A DNA stretch of 64,000 nucleotides from Ligustrum vulgare (taxonomy: Eukaryota > Streptophyta > Magnoliopsida > Lamiales > Oleaceae), in NCBI GenBank assembly GCA_963555705.1, contig OY743187.1, positions 9,500,133 through 9,564,132 of the forward strand, read 5' to 3'. The notes under the pieces were generated by a model, which worked only from the letters and a program-made list of their open reading frames with translations, had not been told where the DNA came from and searched no databases. Shown here piece by piece: positions 21,872-32,156 of this stretch (position 1 is its first letter; every line of letters starts with the position of its first letter). A program made the position numbers and the translations under genes.

Positions 21872-23845
21872 ATGGCACACTCACAATCTCGTGGTTATTC
21901 TTCTAACCAATTTGTTGATGAATTTTTCAGTCTCAGTGATACTCCAATTCCCGACAATTTGGTGGATTTGGAAAATGAGATCGAAGATATAAATACTAGA
22001 ACTCCTCTAAATTTTGATGACATTTTTGATGAAGATGTCACTGGTACATATGGATCCAGCTCCGCTAGCACGACGGCAGGCTCCAGCAGAAATCCAAAAA
22101 AGGTTGAAAAAATCAAAGTGTTGGAATTTTTTCGATTTGATTGCAACAACGGATAAATACGCGGATGGGAAACCGATATATAAAGCACAATTTAAAACTT
22201 GCGGTGGACATTTCTCTTGGAAGAAGGGTGTGGGTACAACACACCTCAACAAGCACTGTAAAGGATGTCGAAAAGTTTGCTCGGTTGAAGCAAACCAATC
22301 AACTCTACAACCAAGATCTAGCGCTTTGGGAAGGGATGGTCATGTTCATATCGAGTGGTGAGTTCCCGCTTTCAATTGTAAAAAATTCACTGTTCACGGA
22401 TCTCATTCAAAAGTATCTCCAACCCGGTACAAACCCACTCTAGAAATACTTTACGAGTTGATTGCAATACTAAATATTTCGAGAGAAAACAAAATTTTAT
22501 AGATGCTTTAAATAAATATAATGGTAACTTATCATTTACTTTGAACTTGTGGACTGACAATAATCATATAGATTACGTAGCTGTTACTTGTCATTACATT
22601 GATGATACTTTGTTAATGAATAAAAGAATTATGTCATTTAAAGTTATTAATTACCCATATAATGTAACAAATATTTTCAATGTACTACTTGCAATTCTTA
22701 GAGAATTTAACTGTGATAGTAAAGTTTGTAGTTTTAAACTATATAACGTTTCAGTTAATAAAGCCGTGATAGATAGATTAGCTAGCCACATGAATCCTAA
22801 ATTTAATGGAATCTTGTTTCATGTTCGTTGTGTGTGTCATATTTTTAATTTAATAGTTCAAGATGATCTTAAACTTATAGAAAATTAATTGAAAAAAAAT
22901 TAGGTATGCTTGCAATTTCATTATGATAGCACCTTTCAGAAAACAAGCTTTTGATGCACATTTTGCAGAAAATGCTATGCCAGGCCAGCACGATCATTTG
23001 TTACAGATATAGGATATAGATGGAACTCAACTTATTTAATGATTGAACATTTTCAAGGTTACGAGAATTTAATATGTGAATATTACAACGATGTGCACTC
23101 ACATGGCCCAAGTTTTGATCTGGGGGCTAATGATGGGAACTTGTATTTCATGTTAAAACTTTTTTGAAACTCTTTTACGATGCTATGAACGAATTATACG
23201 ATGTCTATTATCCCACTAGTCCTTTAGTGTTGAAACATTTTTATTGCATTTCTAATAATTTTAATAAATACAAAACATTTCCTATTTTTTCTAAAATCAT
23301 TGTAGCAATGAAGACTAAGTTTAGAAAATATTGACAAAATGTACCTACTTTGTTTTCATTAGCAACAATTATGGACCCTTAAATAAATTTAGAGGGAACT
23401 AAACATAACATAAATGCCTAATGTGATACAGAATCAAGCCGGTGATTTACTTTCCTACCTTATGACTATGAAGGGAATTTCTAATTCTAGTACACTTCCT
23501 ACTAGTGGTTCTAGTTCTTCTAGTACATATAATAATTTAGGCGAGACTCCAAGCGAGTTAACTAGGTATTTCTCACACGACCTTCTTAACATGTTAGACG
23601 AGGACGAGAGAAATAATTTTGACAATTTTAAGTGGTGGAGACTAAACAAGTGTCAATACCCGATTATTTCTATGATTACACAAGATCTACTAGCACCTCT
23701 CGTATCAACAGTAGTATCGGAGGCTGCTTTTAGTGCAGGTGGTAGAATGTTTTCTGAATATAGGTCAATGCTTAAAGAAGACATACTGGAGGCCTTAATG
23801 TGTTTGAATGTTTGGCAGTTTGCAGAAAAAATGGTTACAAGATAG
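21872..23845 (+). pseudogene. hAT-superfamily transposase (BED finger plus hATC domain), decayed
   Basis: Pieces in order: an acidic N-terminus from the ATG at 21872 (MAHSQSRGYSSNQFVDEFF); a BED zinc finger (KAQFKTCGGHFSWKKG, then HLNKHCKGC) whose first Cys is Phe; a catalytic-domain start (LNLWTDNNHIDYVAVTCHYI); the RNase H-like core piece FHVRCVCHIFNLIVQDDLKL; and a C-terminal dimerisation domain (WWRLNKCQYPIISMITQDLL, STVVSEAAFSAGGRMFSEYR). hAT enzymes cut and paste with 8-bp target duplications. Frame changes are needed near 22090, 22440 and 22890. The second catalytic Asp region (usually LDNAxxN) reads LYNVSVN. The gene is therefore inactive. The closest relatives are probably the Ac-like ZBED/RICESLEEPER type. 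Confidence 0.9.
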
Positions 23846-24166
23846 AATAAGTGAAGTTCTGTCCGAGAAATTCGGAGAACAATCGTATTAGTGAGTAATT
23901 ATTAATTATTATCCTTACAATCACGCTATAATACATTTCTTTTTCTTTTTCTGTATTTCTAATTCTTTCTTTCAAATAAAAAATTGTACACGTAACATTT
24001 TGTTCGTGTACAATTTTAACTCTGTATGCAAAAAATTAAATGTAACCGATCTCAAGCCGGGATTAAAGTAGGAGGGTTTAAATTTTTATATTTTCAATTA
24101 TTTTAGTATTAGGAGTAAAAGACTAGCCCGTCTAACCGTTAAAATTATGAAAATGGTGAAGATGAT

Positions 24167-24420
24167 GATGAAATTGCCAAGAAATCAAAGGTAGGGATGA
24201 ATTCTGCAAGAGAGTCCAAAGGTAAGGATGTTTTGCGCCAATTACCCTAAATTAAATAATGTAAAAAGACTCTTTTTCCCTTCATCAAAATGGTCAATTG
24301 ATGATTTTTTGGTCAATTAACAATATTTTTAACGGTAGGGACGTGTATTTCCAGAAAAGGTGAAGGTGGGGATGAAATTGCCAAGAAATCAAAGGTGGGG
24401 ATGAATTACGCAAGAGAGTC
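24167..24420. repeat. Direct repeat pair; the second copy received the Tat element
   Basis: GATGAAATTGCCAAGAAATC followed by AAAGGTAGGGATGAATTCTGC occurs at about 24167 and again at about 24372. The first copy runs on through GAGAGTCCAAAGGTAAGGATG to CAATTACCCTAAA near 24253. The second copy stops at GAGAGTC (24420), and its continuation AAGGTAGGGACGTTTTGCACC resumes at about 38257, after the retrotransposon. This brackets the insertion site independently. Confidence 0.85.
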
Positions 24421-25101
24421 TGGTTGACCACAAAATCCGGCTGGACCTTGGACCAACACGTCTCAGCTCCTCCCTCTTGAACACGGGGATCGCCTGCGCA
24501 CTAGGACAAACAATCAGCTTGCAAATGGGGCCGAGGTGTCTCCCGTTTGCACTCCGATGCCTAAGTCAGTACTCATTTTAGGCGAATATATCTATTGGGT
24601 GCGGGAAATATAAGTGTAAAAGAGAGAAAAGGGAGTGAGAGAAGTATATTGTTAAGAGTGAGAAATTGCCAACCCCTTACTTGGAGACAATCGTGCTTTA
24701 TTTATAGAGGAACTTGTTATCTTAGATCACAACACGTGGCGTACTTTACACTTGTCATCACTTTAGCTCATGGAGGTGACAACCTTACTTTTCAACCATA
24801 ATCATTGCTACATTTCGTAGGGATGGGCGCCTGTCACGTCTTGGTAAAGGCAGTGTCCCATCACTGACTCCATCTCTCTTCTGGTCAACGCCGTAAAGCG
24901 CCCCGGCTGAGTATAAAGCACATCGGCTAGGCGTTAACCAGGTCGGCTAAAGAGGTTTGCTTGACGTACCACCTCGGCATTCGTCCCAGGTGATACTTTT
25001 AGGCCTTTATCCGTGGGTCAAGGTCCATTGAGTCTCTATTGGGCCCTTGCTGGTGGATTACTGTACCATTCTTTAGGTCTGGATTCAACACTAGTCCCTC
25101 A
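24421..25101 (-). repeat. 3' LTR of the Tat element (left copy)
   Basis: It starts TGGTTGACCACAAAATCCGG and ends ACTAGTCCCTCA. On the minus strand it has a TATA box (CTATAAATAAAG, about 24696-24707). The first bases differ from the right copy (TGGTTG versus TGTTG). Confidence 0.93.
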
Positions 25102-25325
25102 AATCTGAAGGGATCATTCATGGTCGTGTAGGATTTTCCATGATTTCACAACATTAACTTCTTAGGGAGTCGATAATGAAATTCCTTATGTAAGGTTCAG
25201 ATCCATATTATAGCCGATCTTCTGCCTCGGATTTTCCCTCCTAAATGGGGTCGGGATCGTACTAGTGCGTTTCCTTAGGCGGCGCATTTAATTCAGGGGG
25301 GGGGCTATTGGTGTCTATTTCCAAG

Positions 25326-25376
<51 letters not shown>

Positions 25377-26044
25377 AAATGGGAGGGGAGTAGCATTTCG
25401 CAGCGCGTGGTATTCACTGTGGTAGCTGAACGGTTTTGTCCCTCCCTTTGACGGCTGGCGCTTTGATTAGAACATTCTCCAAGAAGCATGGGTTAACCAC
25501 ATTAATCATACGGCTCACAAAAATCGATGAACCTAGATCGTTGGGATCCCTATAAATCCTTCTTCATTTCATTATTTCCCCTTTTACCACTTTCTAAGAG
25601 TCTTCGTAGCGATACTCTAGCGAAAGCTTGTTCCGTTTTTTTTTTCTTTTTCCTGCAAGTTTCGAGTTTTCTCCCCAAGGACTTTCTACCCAGCGTCCGC
25701 CTTTACTGTTCCACAGTTTCTTTACCGGCAAGTTCTTCATTCCCAGTGCGCGATTTCAAGCATTCGTCATCTGAAGGTAAACCTCTTGGTCTCTGTATAT
25801 TTTTAGTTTTTGGTTGTGGGTTTGAAAATTTTGCTTTTGCTCCTTGCTTTTCTTTCACTGAGTCTGATCCACCTTTAAAACAAAAGAAAAATGGAAGGAG
25901 TTAGGGGAACGGGTTCACAGGAGATGTTAACAATGGCGGTTCCCGTCAGAGGTTTCTGCCCCCATCTCTTTATCGATTTTTAGTTCCCGCTTCTTTAGGG
26001 AGCGGGTTAAGAGGAGAAATAGGAAAAACAGTGGCATAATCTAT
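25102..26044 (+). promoter_or_regulatory. Putative promoter and leader of the antisense ORF
   Basis: On the plus strand a TATA box (CCCTATAAATCC, 25548-25559) is followed by a C/T-rich leader, a possible donor (GAAGGTAAACC near 25774) and an acceptor-like TTCACAGGAG near 25920. A (TA)n run lies at 25327-25373 and a nine-G run at about 25287. The orientation is opposite to gag-pol, so transcription from here would be antisense to the element. This is inferred from sequence signals only. Confidence 0.5.
25327..25373. repeat. (TA)n microsatellite
   Basis: About 23 uninterrupted AT units. Confidence 0.97.
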
Positions 26045-29000
26045 TTGAGTGATTCTGACAGCGAAGAAGATAAATATCAAACTTACATGGCTCATCTGTC
26101 ATCCGAAGAGGAGGCATCTTTGGCAGAGCTTCGGAGCAAACAAGATTGGGATCTGAGGAGAGAAAGGACGGCCGGCCCTTCTTCTGGTCACCAGGACCTT
26201 GGTTTGATCGTTAGGGCCCCTTTTAGGGCACATAGGGAAGAATTGGGTTTTTCTGCAGAGGAGGTTGCTCAAGTAGAGGAGTGGGTCGACCAAGTTAACA
26301 AGGTTTCAGGCTACCACGTCGATCCTGATCCAAACCCAGAGTCATGGGAAATAGGGGTGGGCGTTGGTCGGGTTGGGTCGGTTTTTTGCCCAACCCGAAC
26401 CCAACCCACCACGGTCGGGTTGATAAAAAATCAACCCAACCCAACCCAATTACGAATTCAAACCCAACCCACCAAATTTCGGTCGGGTTGGGTCGGGTTG
26501 GTCGGTTTGGGCTTTGGCCCAATTAGTAAAATTTTTGAAAAAAAAAAAACACTCAAGAATCTATCTTTAATTCAAAATCAATTATGTACACTACAATAAC
26601 CAAAAATACAATAAATTGAACACTTGCTAATAAAATTAAAATATGTTCAATCAATATTTAAATAAGTCAAGTTTCATTACTTAAAAAAAAAAAAAAAAAA
26701 AAAAAACGTCTTTTTTTTTGTTGGGTTGGGTTGGGTTGGGTTGGGTCGGGTTGTTCACCCAACCCGCAACCCGACCCAACCCGAAAATTTTTAAAAAAAA
26801 AAAACCCAACCCAATTTTCATGAAAAACCGACCCAACCCGATCGGGTTGGGTCGGTTTGGGCGGGTTGATCGGGTTGGGTCGGTTTTTGCCCAGCCCTAA
26901 TGGGAAAGCAGTGAGGTTGCCACCGAAATTCGAAGGGTTGATTTATCCGGGGCTTCGGCAAAATTCAGGCTACCAGAAGGGGTCCAATTGGTGCATCCTA
27001 CACCATCTTTCCGACCTTGCAGCCCTCCTCCAGGCCAGGCGGCCATATGCTACGATGCCCTTTCTTGCGGGATGAGGCTTCCCCTGCACCCCTTCTTCAG
27101 GGCACTACTTATGAGCTACAACCTGTGCTCCTACCAACTGGCCCCCAATTTCTGGACACAGGCCGTGGGCACTTGGTTGGTGTGGCAAGAGGTCAACCCT
27201 GATCATCCGATCTCATTGTACATCATTCACACTCTCTATACTTTGAAGAAATCGGTTAGAAGGGAGAGGGATGTGAGGTCGGATGTCAAGGATTGATACT
27301 ACTTGTCTCCCAGGGGCTCTTATCCACCCGTTATCACCGGTCACCCTACCTCAATAAAGAACTGGAGGAACCAGTGGTTCTGGGTTGCTGGAGAGTGGCA
27401 GAGTTCCCCTGTGGACCCTAGTCCAGAAATTACCGTTCCCCGAACTCTTTCCATACCTAGTGAGTCTTGCACTTGTTTTAGAGTCTTTAAGCGTCACGCG
27501 TCCTCTGCTCCTTTAATTTCCATTCAATTTTCTTGGTTTCTTACTAATATGTCATCGGTTTATGGTAGGGGATACTTTCGCTCACCTCCTCCCCGACGCA
27601 GACCTAGCGGCAGTGAGGCGCTTGTTCACTTACAAGAGTACCTTTCAAGGGGTCATTCAGGAAAACAAGCTGTTTGTTAAACACGGTCTTATGCGAGCCA
27701 TGAGTGAGTTTGCTTTGTTACTTCTTTTATATCTCATGCTTTTTCTGTTCGTAACCTCATTTCCCTCTTTTTCTTGCTAGGTCCTAAGGATTTTCCAAAG
27801 ATTTCTTTGAAGGGTCTCATGGCTACGAAGATTCCTCCTGCACTTCGCCATGGCAGTGAAGTTGAAAGGAAACAGAAGGCGGTGTTGGTCAACCTGCAAG
27901 TTGGGGTGGCAAAGGAGGTCTCCGAGGCGTCTACGGCCCAACTTCAGGGACCTCTTCCAGCCCTAATGCCACCACCTACTCTGCTGCCTGTGGACCCTCA
28001 GAAGCCTAACACAGAAAAGGTGGCCGACCCTAAAGGAGTCCTTCCAAAGGGGAAAGGAAAAAGGTCTGACAGGGGCGGATCCAAGAGAGACAGGGAGGCT
28101 AAGGATGCCTCAGTACCACCTCCTTTGTCCGAGGACATATTTGAACATGCCGCTAAGGAGGAGCCCGCCCCCCTAAAGAGACTCAGAAGAGGTAAGGGCA
28201 AGGAATCCACCTCTGCACCTCCGCCTCCCATGATTGAAGACCTGGAGGATGAGCTTTTTGTGCCCATTCCAGGCTTGGCCTATGAGGTGACACCGGAGAA
28301 CTTAATCATATTAAAACAAGCGTTCTCCCCAAAGATGTCACTTTCAGCCCTTCTCTATTTGACTCCCCCAGTTCTCCTCCAGCCCGGGCCGCCTTTATTA
28401 CTGAGCAGTTTTGGACAGAGGGCTGGTCTGCTTTCTCCTCCAGCGTTAGTCCGTCCCGGAAGTTACTCGCTGCCAAGGCCATGAATGCCAGGGCATTGGC
28501 CCTCATTGACGAGGTGGATTCGTCTGTGAATTAGACGCAGAGGGACAAAAAGAATGCTGAGACTGCTCTCCGGCACGCGGACAATATGCTCAAGGAGATC
28601 AATGACCTCAAGGCCCAGCTATCCATAGCCCGTAAATCTTCCTAAGAGGAGAGGGCTAATGCGAAGCGCCTCCAGGAGGACAACGACAAACTGAAGCATG
28701 ACCTCCGGGCCTCCGAGTCAGACGTGGCGGTCTTGTGCAAGAAGCTGGATGATTCCAACCGCGCACAATCTATCACCTCCGAGGCCCTGGCCGTCGCTAA
28801 CGCAGCCAAGTTGAAGCTGGAAACTGAGGTGGCGGCGGTCAATGAGAAACTGGGGAGGGAGCTGGAGGCTAGGAAGAAGGTTGAGGAAGATTATACTTCC
28901 CTGGAGAAGCATATTGACTCCAGAATTGCTGAGGCTTTGGAGCGTACCATAGCGGCCAGGGTGAAGGAGGTTCTGGACGCAGAAGTGTCAAAAGCAGTTC

Positions 29001-29224
29001 AGAACTTCAAGGATACTTTTGAAGACACCCCAGAGTACGAGGCTATGCAGAGGGTCTTTGGGAACTTAGGGGCTAGGATGGCTTTGGGGGACGTGAAGGA
29101 AGCTTTTCCGACCTTGGACTTGTCCTCCATTGAAACCTTTTACCCCGAGCCCCAAGATGCTCCTGCCGACCTTTGGGATGCATCTGACAAGGGTTCTTTA
29201 GAAGATGTCCCTCCTCCACAATAA
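26045..29224 (+). pseudogene. Antisense ORF of the Tat element (gypsy-type transposon domain plus coiled coil), interrupted
   Basis: Opposite in strand to gag-pol. The first exon is acidic (SEEEASLAELRSKQDWDLRR). Beyond the nested hAT-like element it gives YPGLRQNSGYQKGSNWCILH and, after a frameshift near 27073, LPLHPFFRALLMSYNLCSYQ then LAPNFWTQAVGTWLVWQEV. This is the pattern of the plant 'putative gypsy type transposon' domain (PF04195). Two introns fit GT-AG and keep frame: 27460-27568 (IP|RDTFAHLLPDADLAAV) and 27704-27780 (RAM|SPKDFPKISLKGL). Then come a Pro/Lys-rich segment and a long coiled coil (28550-29100, NAETALRHADNMLKEINDLK). Further breaks are a shift near 28330, TAG at 28533 and TAA at 28643. 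The function of this ORF in Tat elements is unknown. This copy is broken. Confidence 0.82.
26352..26899. mobile_element. Non-autonomous hAT-like element, 548 bp, TSD ATGGGAAA
   Basis: The ends read TAGGGGTGGGC and, reverse-complemented, TAGGGCTGGGC. They are flanked by the 8-bp duplication ATGGGAAA at 26344-26351 and 26900-26907. The subterminal regions are built of GGGTTGGGTCGG/CCGACCCAACCC repeats on both strands, and the middle is A/T-rich. An 8-bp TSD is typical of hAT. Cutting it out with one TSD copy leaves the antisense ORF of the Tat element continuous in DNA. A diverged relative is at 55777-56312. Confidence 0.92.
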
Positions 29225-30364
29225 TCTTCTTCTGCCTTTGCTTTACTGCTGATTATTTTGTTAGTTTTAGTTTTTTTTTTTTTTTTTTGTAAGTGCCCTG
29301 GCACCTGATATTGTAACACTCATTTCAACTTGTAAATACCTTAATTTTTATGAATGAAATGACTTATCCAAATTTTTCCTGTAAGTGTAACAAGTATTTA
29401 GAACTGTTTACACGTGAAAAATCGGATTAGCACATGTATAGCAGTCACATGGACAATTTGGGGGAGTTTCTTGGTGGGAGAAACTTGAAATCTGACCCTA
29501 GCAGTTGTGGGTGTCAACTGCAAACGAATTTTGTATCTACTTGGGCAAGAGTCACAAAGGCCTGCAGAGAAAAACTGTGTCATTGTTGTGTTCCTTGCAA
29601 AAACGTGATTGTTCTTTTATTGAAGTAGTAAAACTTGGGAAGGATTCCTGTGTGCTTTGTGTTATTTGTTGCATTTCGTTTTGGTTCCTTTAAACTTGTT
29701 GGTACTTTCATAATTGTAAGCACAGTGGGATCGGAGGGCTGACTAAGATCAGATTTTAGTGTCGCAGTAGGTGAGAAATTTTTTATTCAAATTTGAAACC
29801 GTTAACGTGCGAGGAGTTTTATGTTCATCCTTTATTCCTGATTGCAAACGCTTTGTCTAAGTATATGTATGGGAGTATTAACAATTTTGCGAAACCGTTC
29901 AACACTTCGCCCAAGAGAGCACTCCGTATGTATGAACTAACTTAACGTACCAAGAATTTTGGTTTATACGACAATATTTGGCTAAATTATAATCTTTTAA
30001 AATGTGTTATATGGCGAGTATAGTCCCTTAGATCTGATTGGTTCGAGGCATTTATGTGTACCAGTTAGATCTGATTTTGACAATCATTTGAACGTTTCTT
30101 AAATCACATTTTGTAGGACCTATGCAAGCGAATTTACATGGACCCCTTTCAATTTTTACGAAGAGGTTGCAGTGTGGGCTGATAAAAGTCCCTCGCTTTT
30201 TAACACCTTTTATCCGTTATGTTTGTCTAATGTAAAAATTAGCGTAATCTCCAACGCAGCTGACACACAGTTTTATGAAATCATATATAATGTTGCAATC
30301 ATTGAGGAGGAATTTAGTTTATTGAAAATAAATATGAAGGTGGTCCGTATTCCAAGGATTGCAT
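29225..30364. other. Spacer between the antisense ORF and the pol 3' end
   Basis: It starts with a T-rich run and an AATGAAATG-containing stretch (29340s) that could serve as 3' UTR of the antisense ORF. The rest has no recognisable coding sequence. The two transcription units of the element would converge here. Confidence 0.5.
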
Positions 30365-31420
30365 AAGGGTACTCCAGACAGGTCTTCAATCATGTATGTT
30401 CCAGGCACCACCTCGGCGAATACTTTGTAAGGGCCTTCCTAGTTAGGACCTAGAGTCCCTATTCCTGGTTCCTGTGTTGAAGGGAGAACCTTTTTGAGGA
30501 CCAAGTCCCCAATATTAAAGCGTCGACTCTTCACCCTTTTGTTGTAGTATCGAGCCATCTTTTTATGGTATTTGGTCATTACCACTTGGGAATCATTCCG
30601 CTTTTCCATGAGGAAATCTAAACCGGCCCTTTGCGCTTCCTCGTTCCTAACTTCATCATAATGAATTTGACGAAGCGAAGGGATTCCGATTTCAATGGGG
30701 CATACCGCCTCGGCTCCTTAAGCCAGCGAGAAAGGTGTTTCACCAGTAGCGGTGTGCGAGGTGGTTCGAAGCGCCCATAACACCTGTGGGAGTTCATCTA
30801 CCCATGCGCCCTTTCTGAATTCCAACTTCCTTTTCAGGGTATTTTTTATGGACTTGTTCACCGCTTCGACCTCTCCGTTGGCCTGTGGGTGATGTGGAGA
30901 TGAGAACAGCTTCTTAATTCCCAAATCGTCACACAACTCATCGACGCTTCTGTTTTTGAACTGTTTAGCATTGTCACTAACCAGCGAATGTGGTATCCCG
31001 AACCGGCATATGATATTTTTCCAAATGAACTTGGTGGTGTTGGCCTCGGTGATCTTCATCAAAGGTTCCGCTTCGACCCACTTGATGAAGTAGTCAATTG
31101 CTACTATCGCAAAGCAATTGTTACCAGCTCCTCTAGGCATAGGACCAATAATGTCAACCCCCCATTTTGCAAAAGGCCAAGGGCTAGTTACCAAAGTTAG
31201 CTTGTGATGTGGCTGATGTGGTATGGTTGCGTGTCTTTGGCATTTATCGCACTTACGGACGAAGTCATGGGAATCCTTTCGCATAGTAGGCCAAAAATAT
31301 CCCTGTTTGAGGGCTTTCCGGGCTAGCGATAACGCCCCGGCATGGTTGCCACATATGCCCTCATGGATTTCTCTCATTACATATTGACCTTCCTCGGTCC
31401 CGGCCCTACACATCTTAGTA
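30365..31420 (-). pseudogene. Tat-element integrase
   Basis: On the minus strand: MCRAGTEEGQYVMREIHEG, then the zinc-binding part with HAGALSLARKALKQGYFWPT and CDKCQRHA. The catalytic core follows, with DIIGPMPRG (first Asp), VSDNAKQFK (second Asp) and PQANGEVEAVNKSIK (Glu). The C-terminal part continues past a TAA at 30718 as GAEAVCPIEIGIPSLRQI and ends near LSGVPLCN at 30365. It inserts the cDNA into host DNA. One frameshift near 31420 separates it from the RNase H frame. The only stop inside (TAA) replaces the Tyr of the conserved SLAYGxEAV motif. No chromodomain is seen, as usual for Tat. Confidence 0.92.
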
Positions 31421-32156
31421 ACGGAGAGGTGTAGCTTCGTTTATAAAGTAGATCATCCAAGAGCAAGAAATTTGCAGCATATTTTTGTAATTTCCGAGCT
31501 GCCTCTGACTCGTTTGGCACTGTCTGGTGCTTCAAATATGCGACCAGGGGGTTCATCCAGGACCCCTCTTCTTCAATCGCCAAAATCTCCGGTCCTGGCT
31601 CAATAGACGAAGTCAACATGTGCTCAACTGAGATTAGATTGTGTAACTCTGAATCACTGCTGTTTGCTAATTTGGACAACGCATCGGCGTTGGGATTTTC
31701 TGTTCTGGGGATGTGTTGCAACTCCATTTTTCTGAAGTGCACAGTCAAATCTCTTACTTTCTTCAAGTAAGCGACCATAGAAGGTTCTTTGGCAGAAAAT
31801 TGCCCGTTGAATTGGCTCACAACAAGCTGCGAATCGCTATTGGCCACTACGGATTTAACCTTCAAGGCTTTTGCAAGTCTTAACCCGACTAATAAAGCCT
31901 CGTATTCGGCAACATTGTTTGAGGCTTTGAATTCGAAGCGGATTGCGCTGTGTAATTTAAACCCCTCTGGGCTTACTAATAATATCCCTGCGCCGGATCG
32001 CCCATCAGCCGAGGACCCATCTACAAAAAACTTCCACTCTTGGCTGTCATCCGTGTTATCTACCATTTCAACCTCAGGGGGATGTGTGAATTCAACTACA
32101 AAGTCCGCCAGCGCTTGGCCCTTTACAGCGGTCCGAGGCGTATAATGTAGGTCGAA
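31377..32156 (-). pseudogene. Second (additional) RNase H domain of the Tat element
   Basis: The frame holds EWKFFVDGSSADGRSGAGIL, FKASNNVAEYEALLVGLRLA, VVANSDSQLVVSQFNGQF and HIPRTENPNADALSKLAN. The residues D (FVDGS), E (NNVAEYEAL), D (NSDSQL) and D (NADALSKL) form the RNase H catalytic set. It follows the standard RNase H and precedes integrase, which is the arrangement specific to the Tat lineage. A TAG near 32158 (probable CAG to TAG) separates it from the preceding RNase H. Catalytic residues look intact in this copy. Confidence 0.92.

Noticed and set aside
22007..22361. Several overlapping open frames on both strands in the hAT region
   Set aside because: They are shadows of the transposase. 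Only the plus-strand pieces carry BED-finger and hAT motifs.
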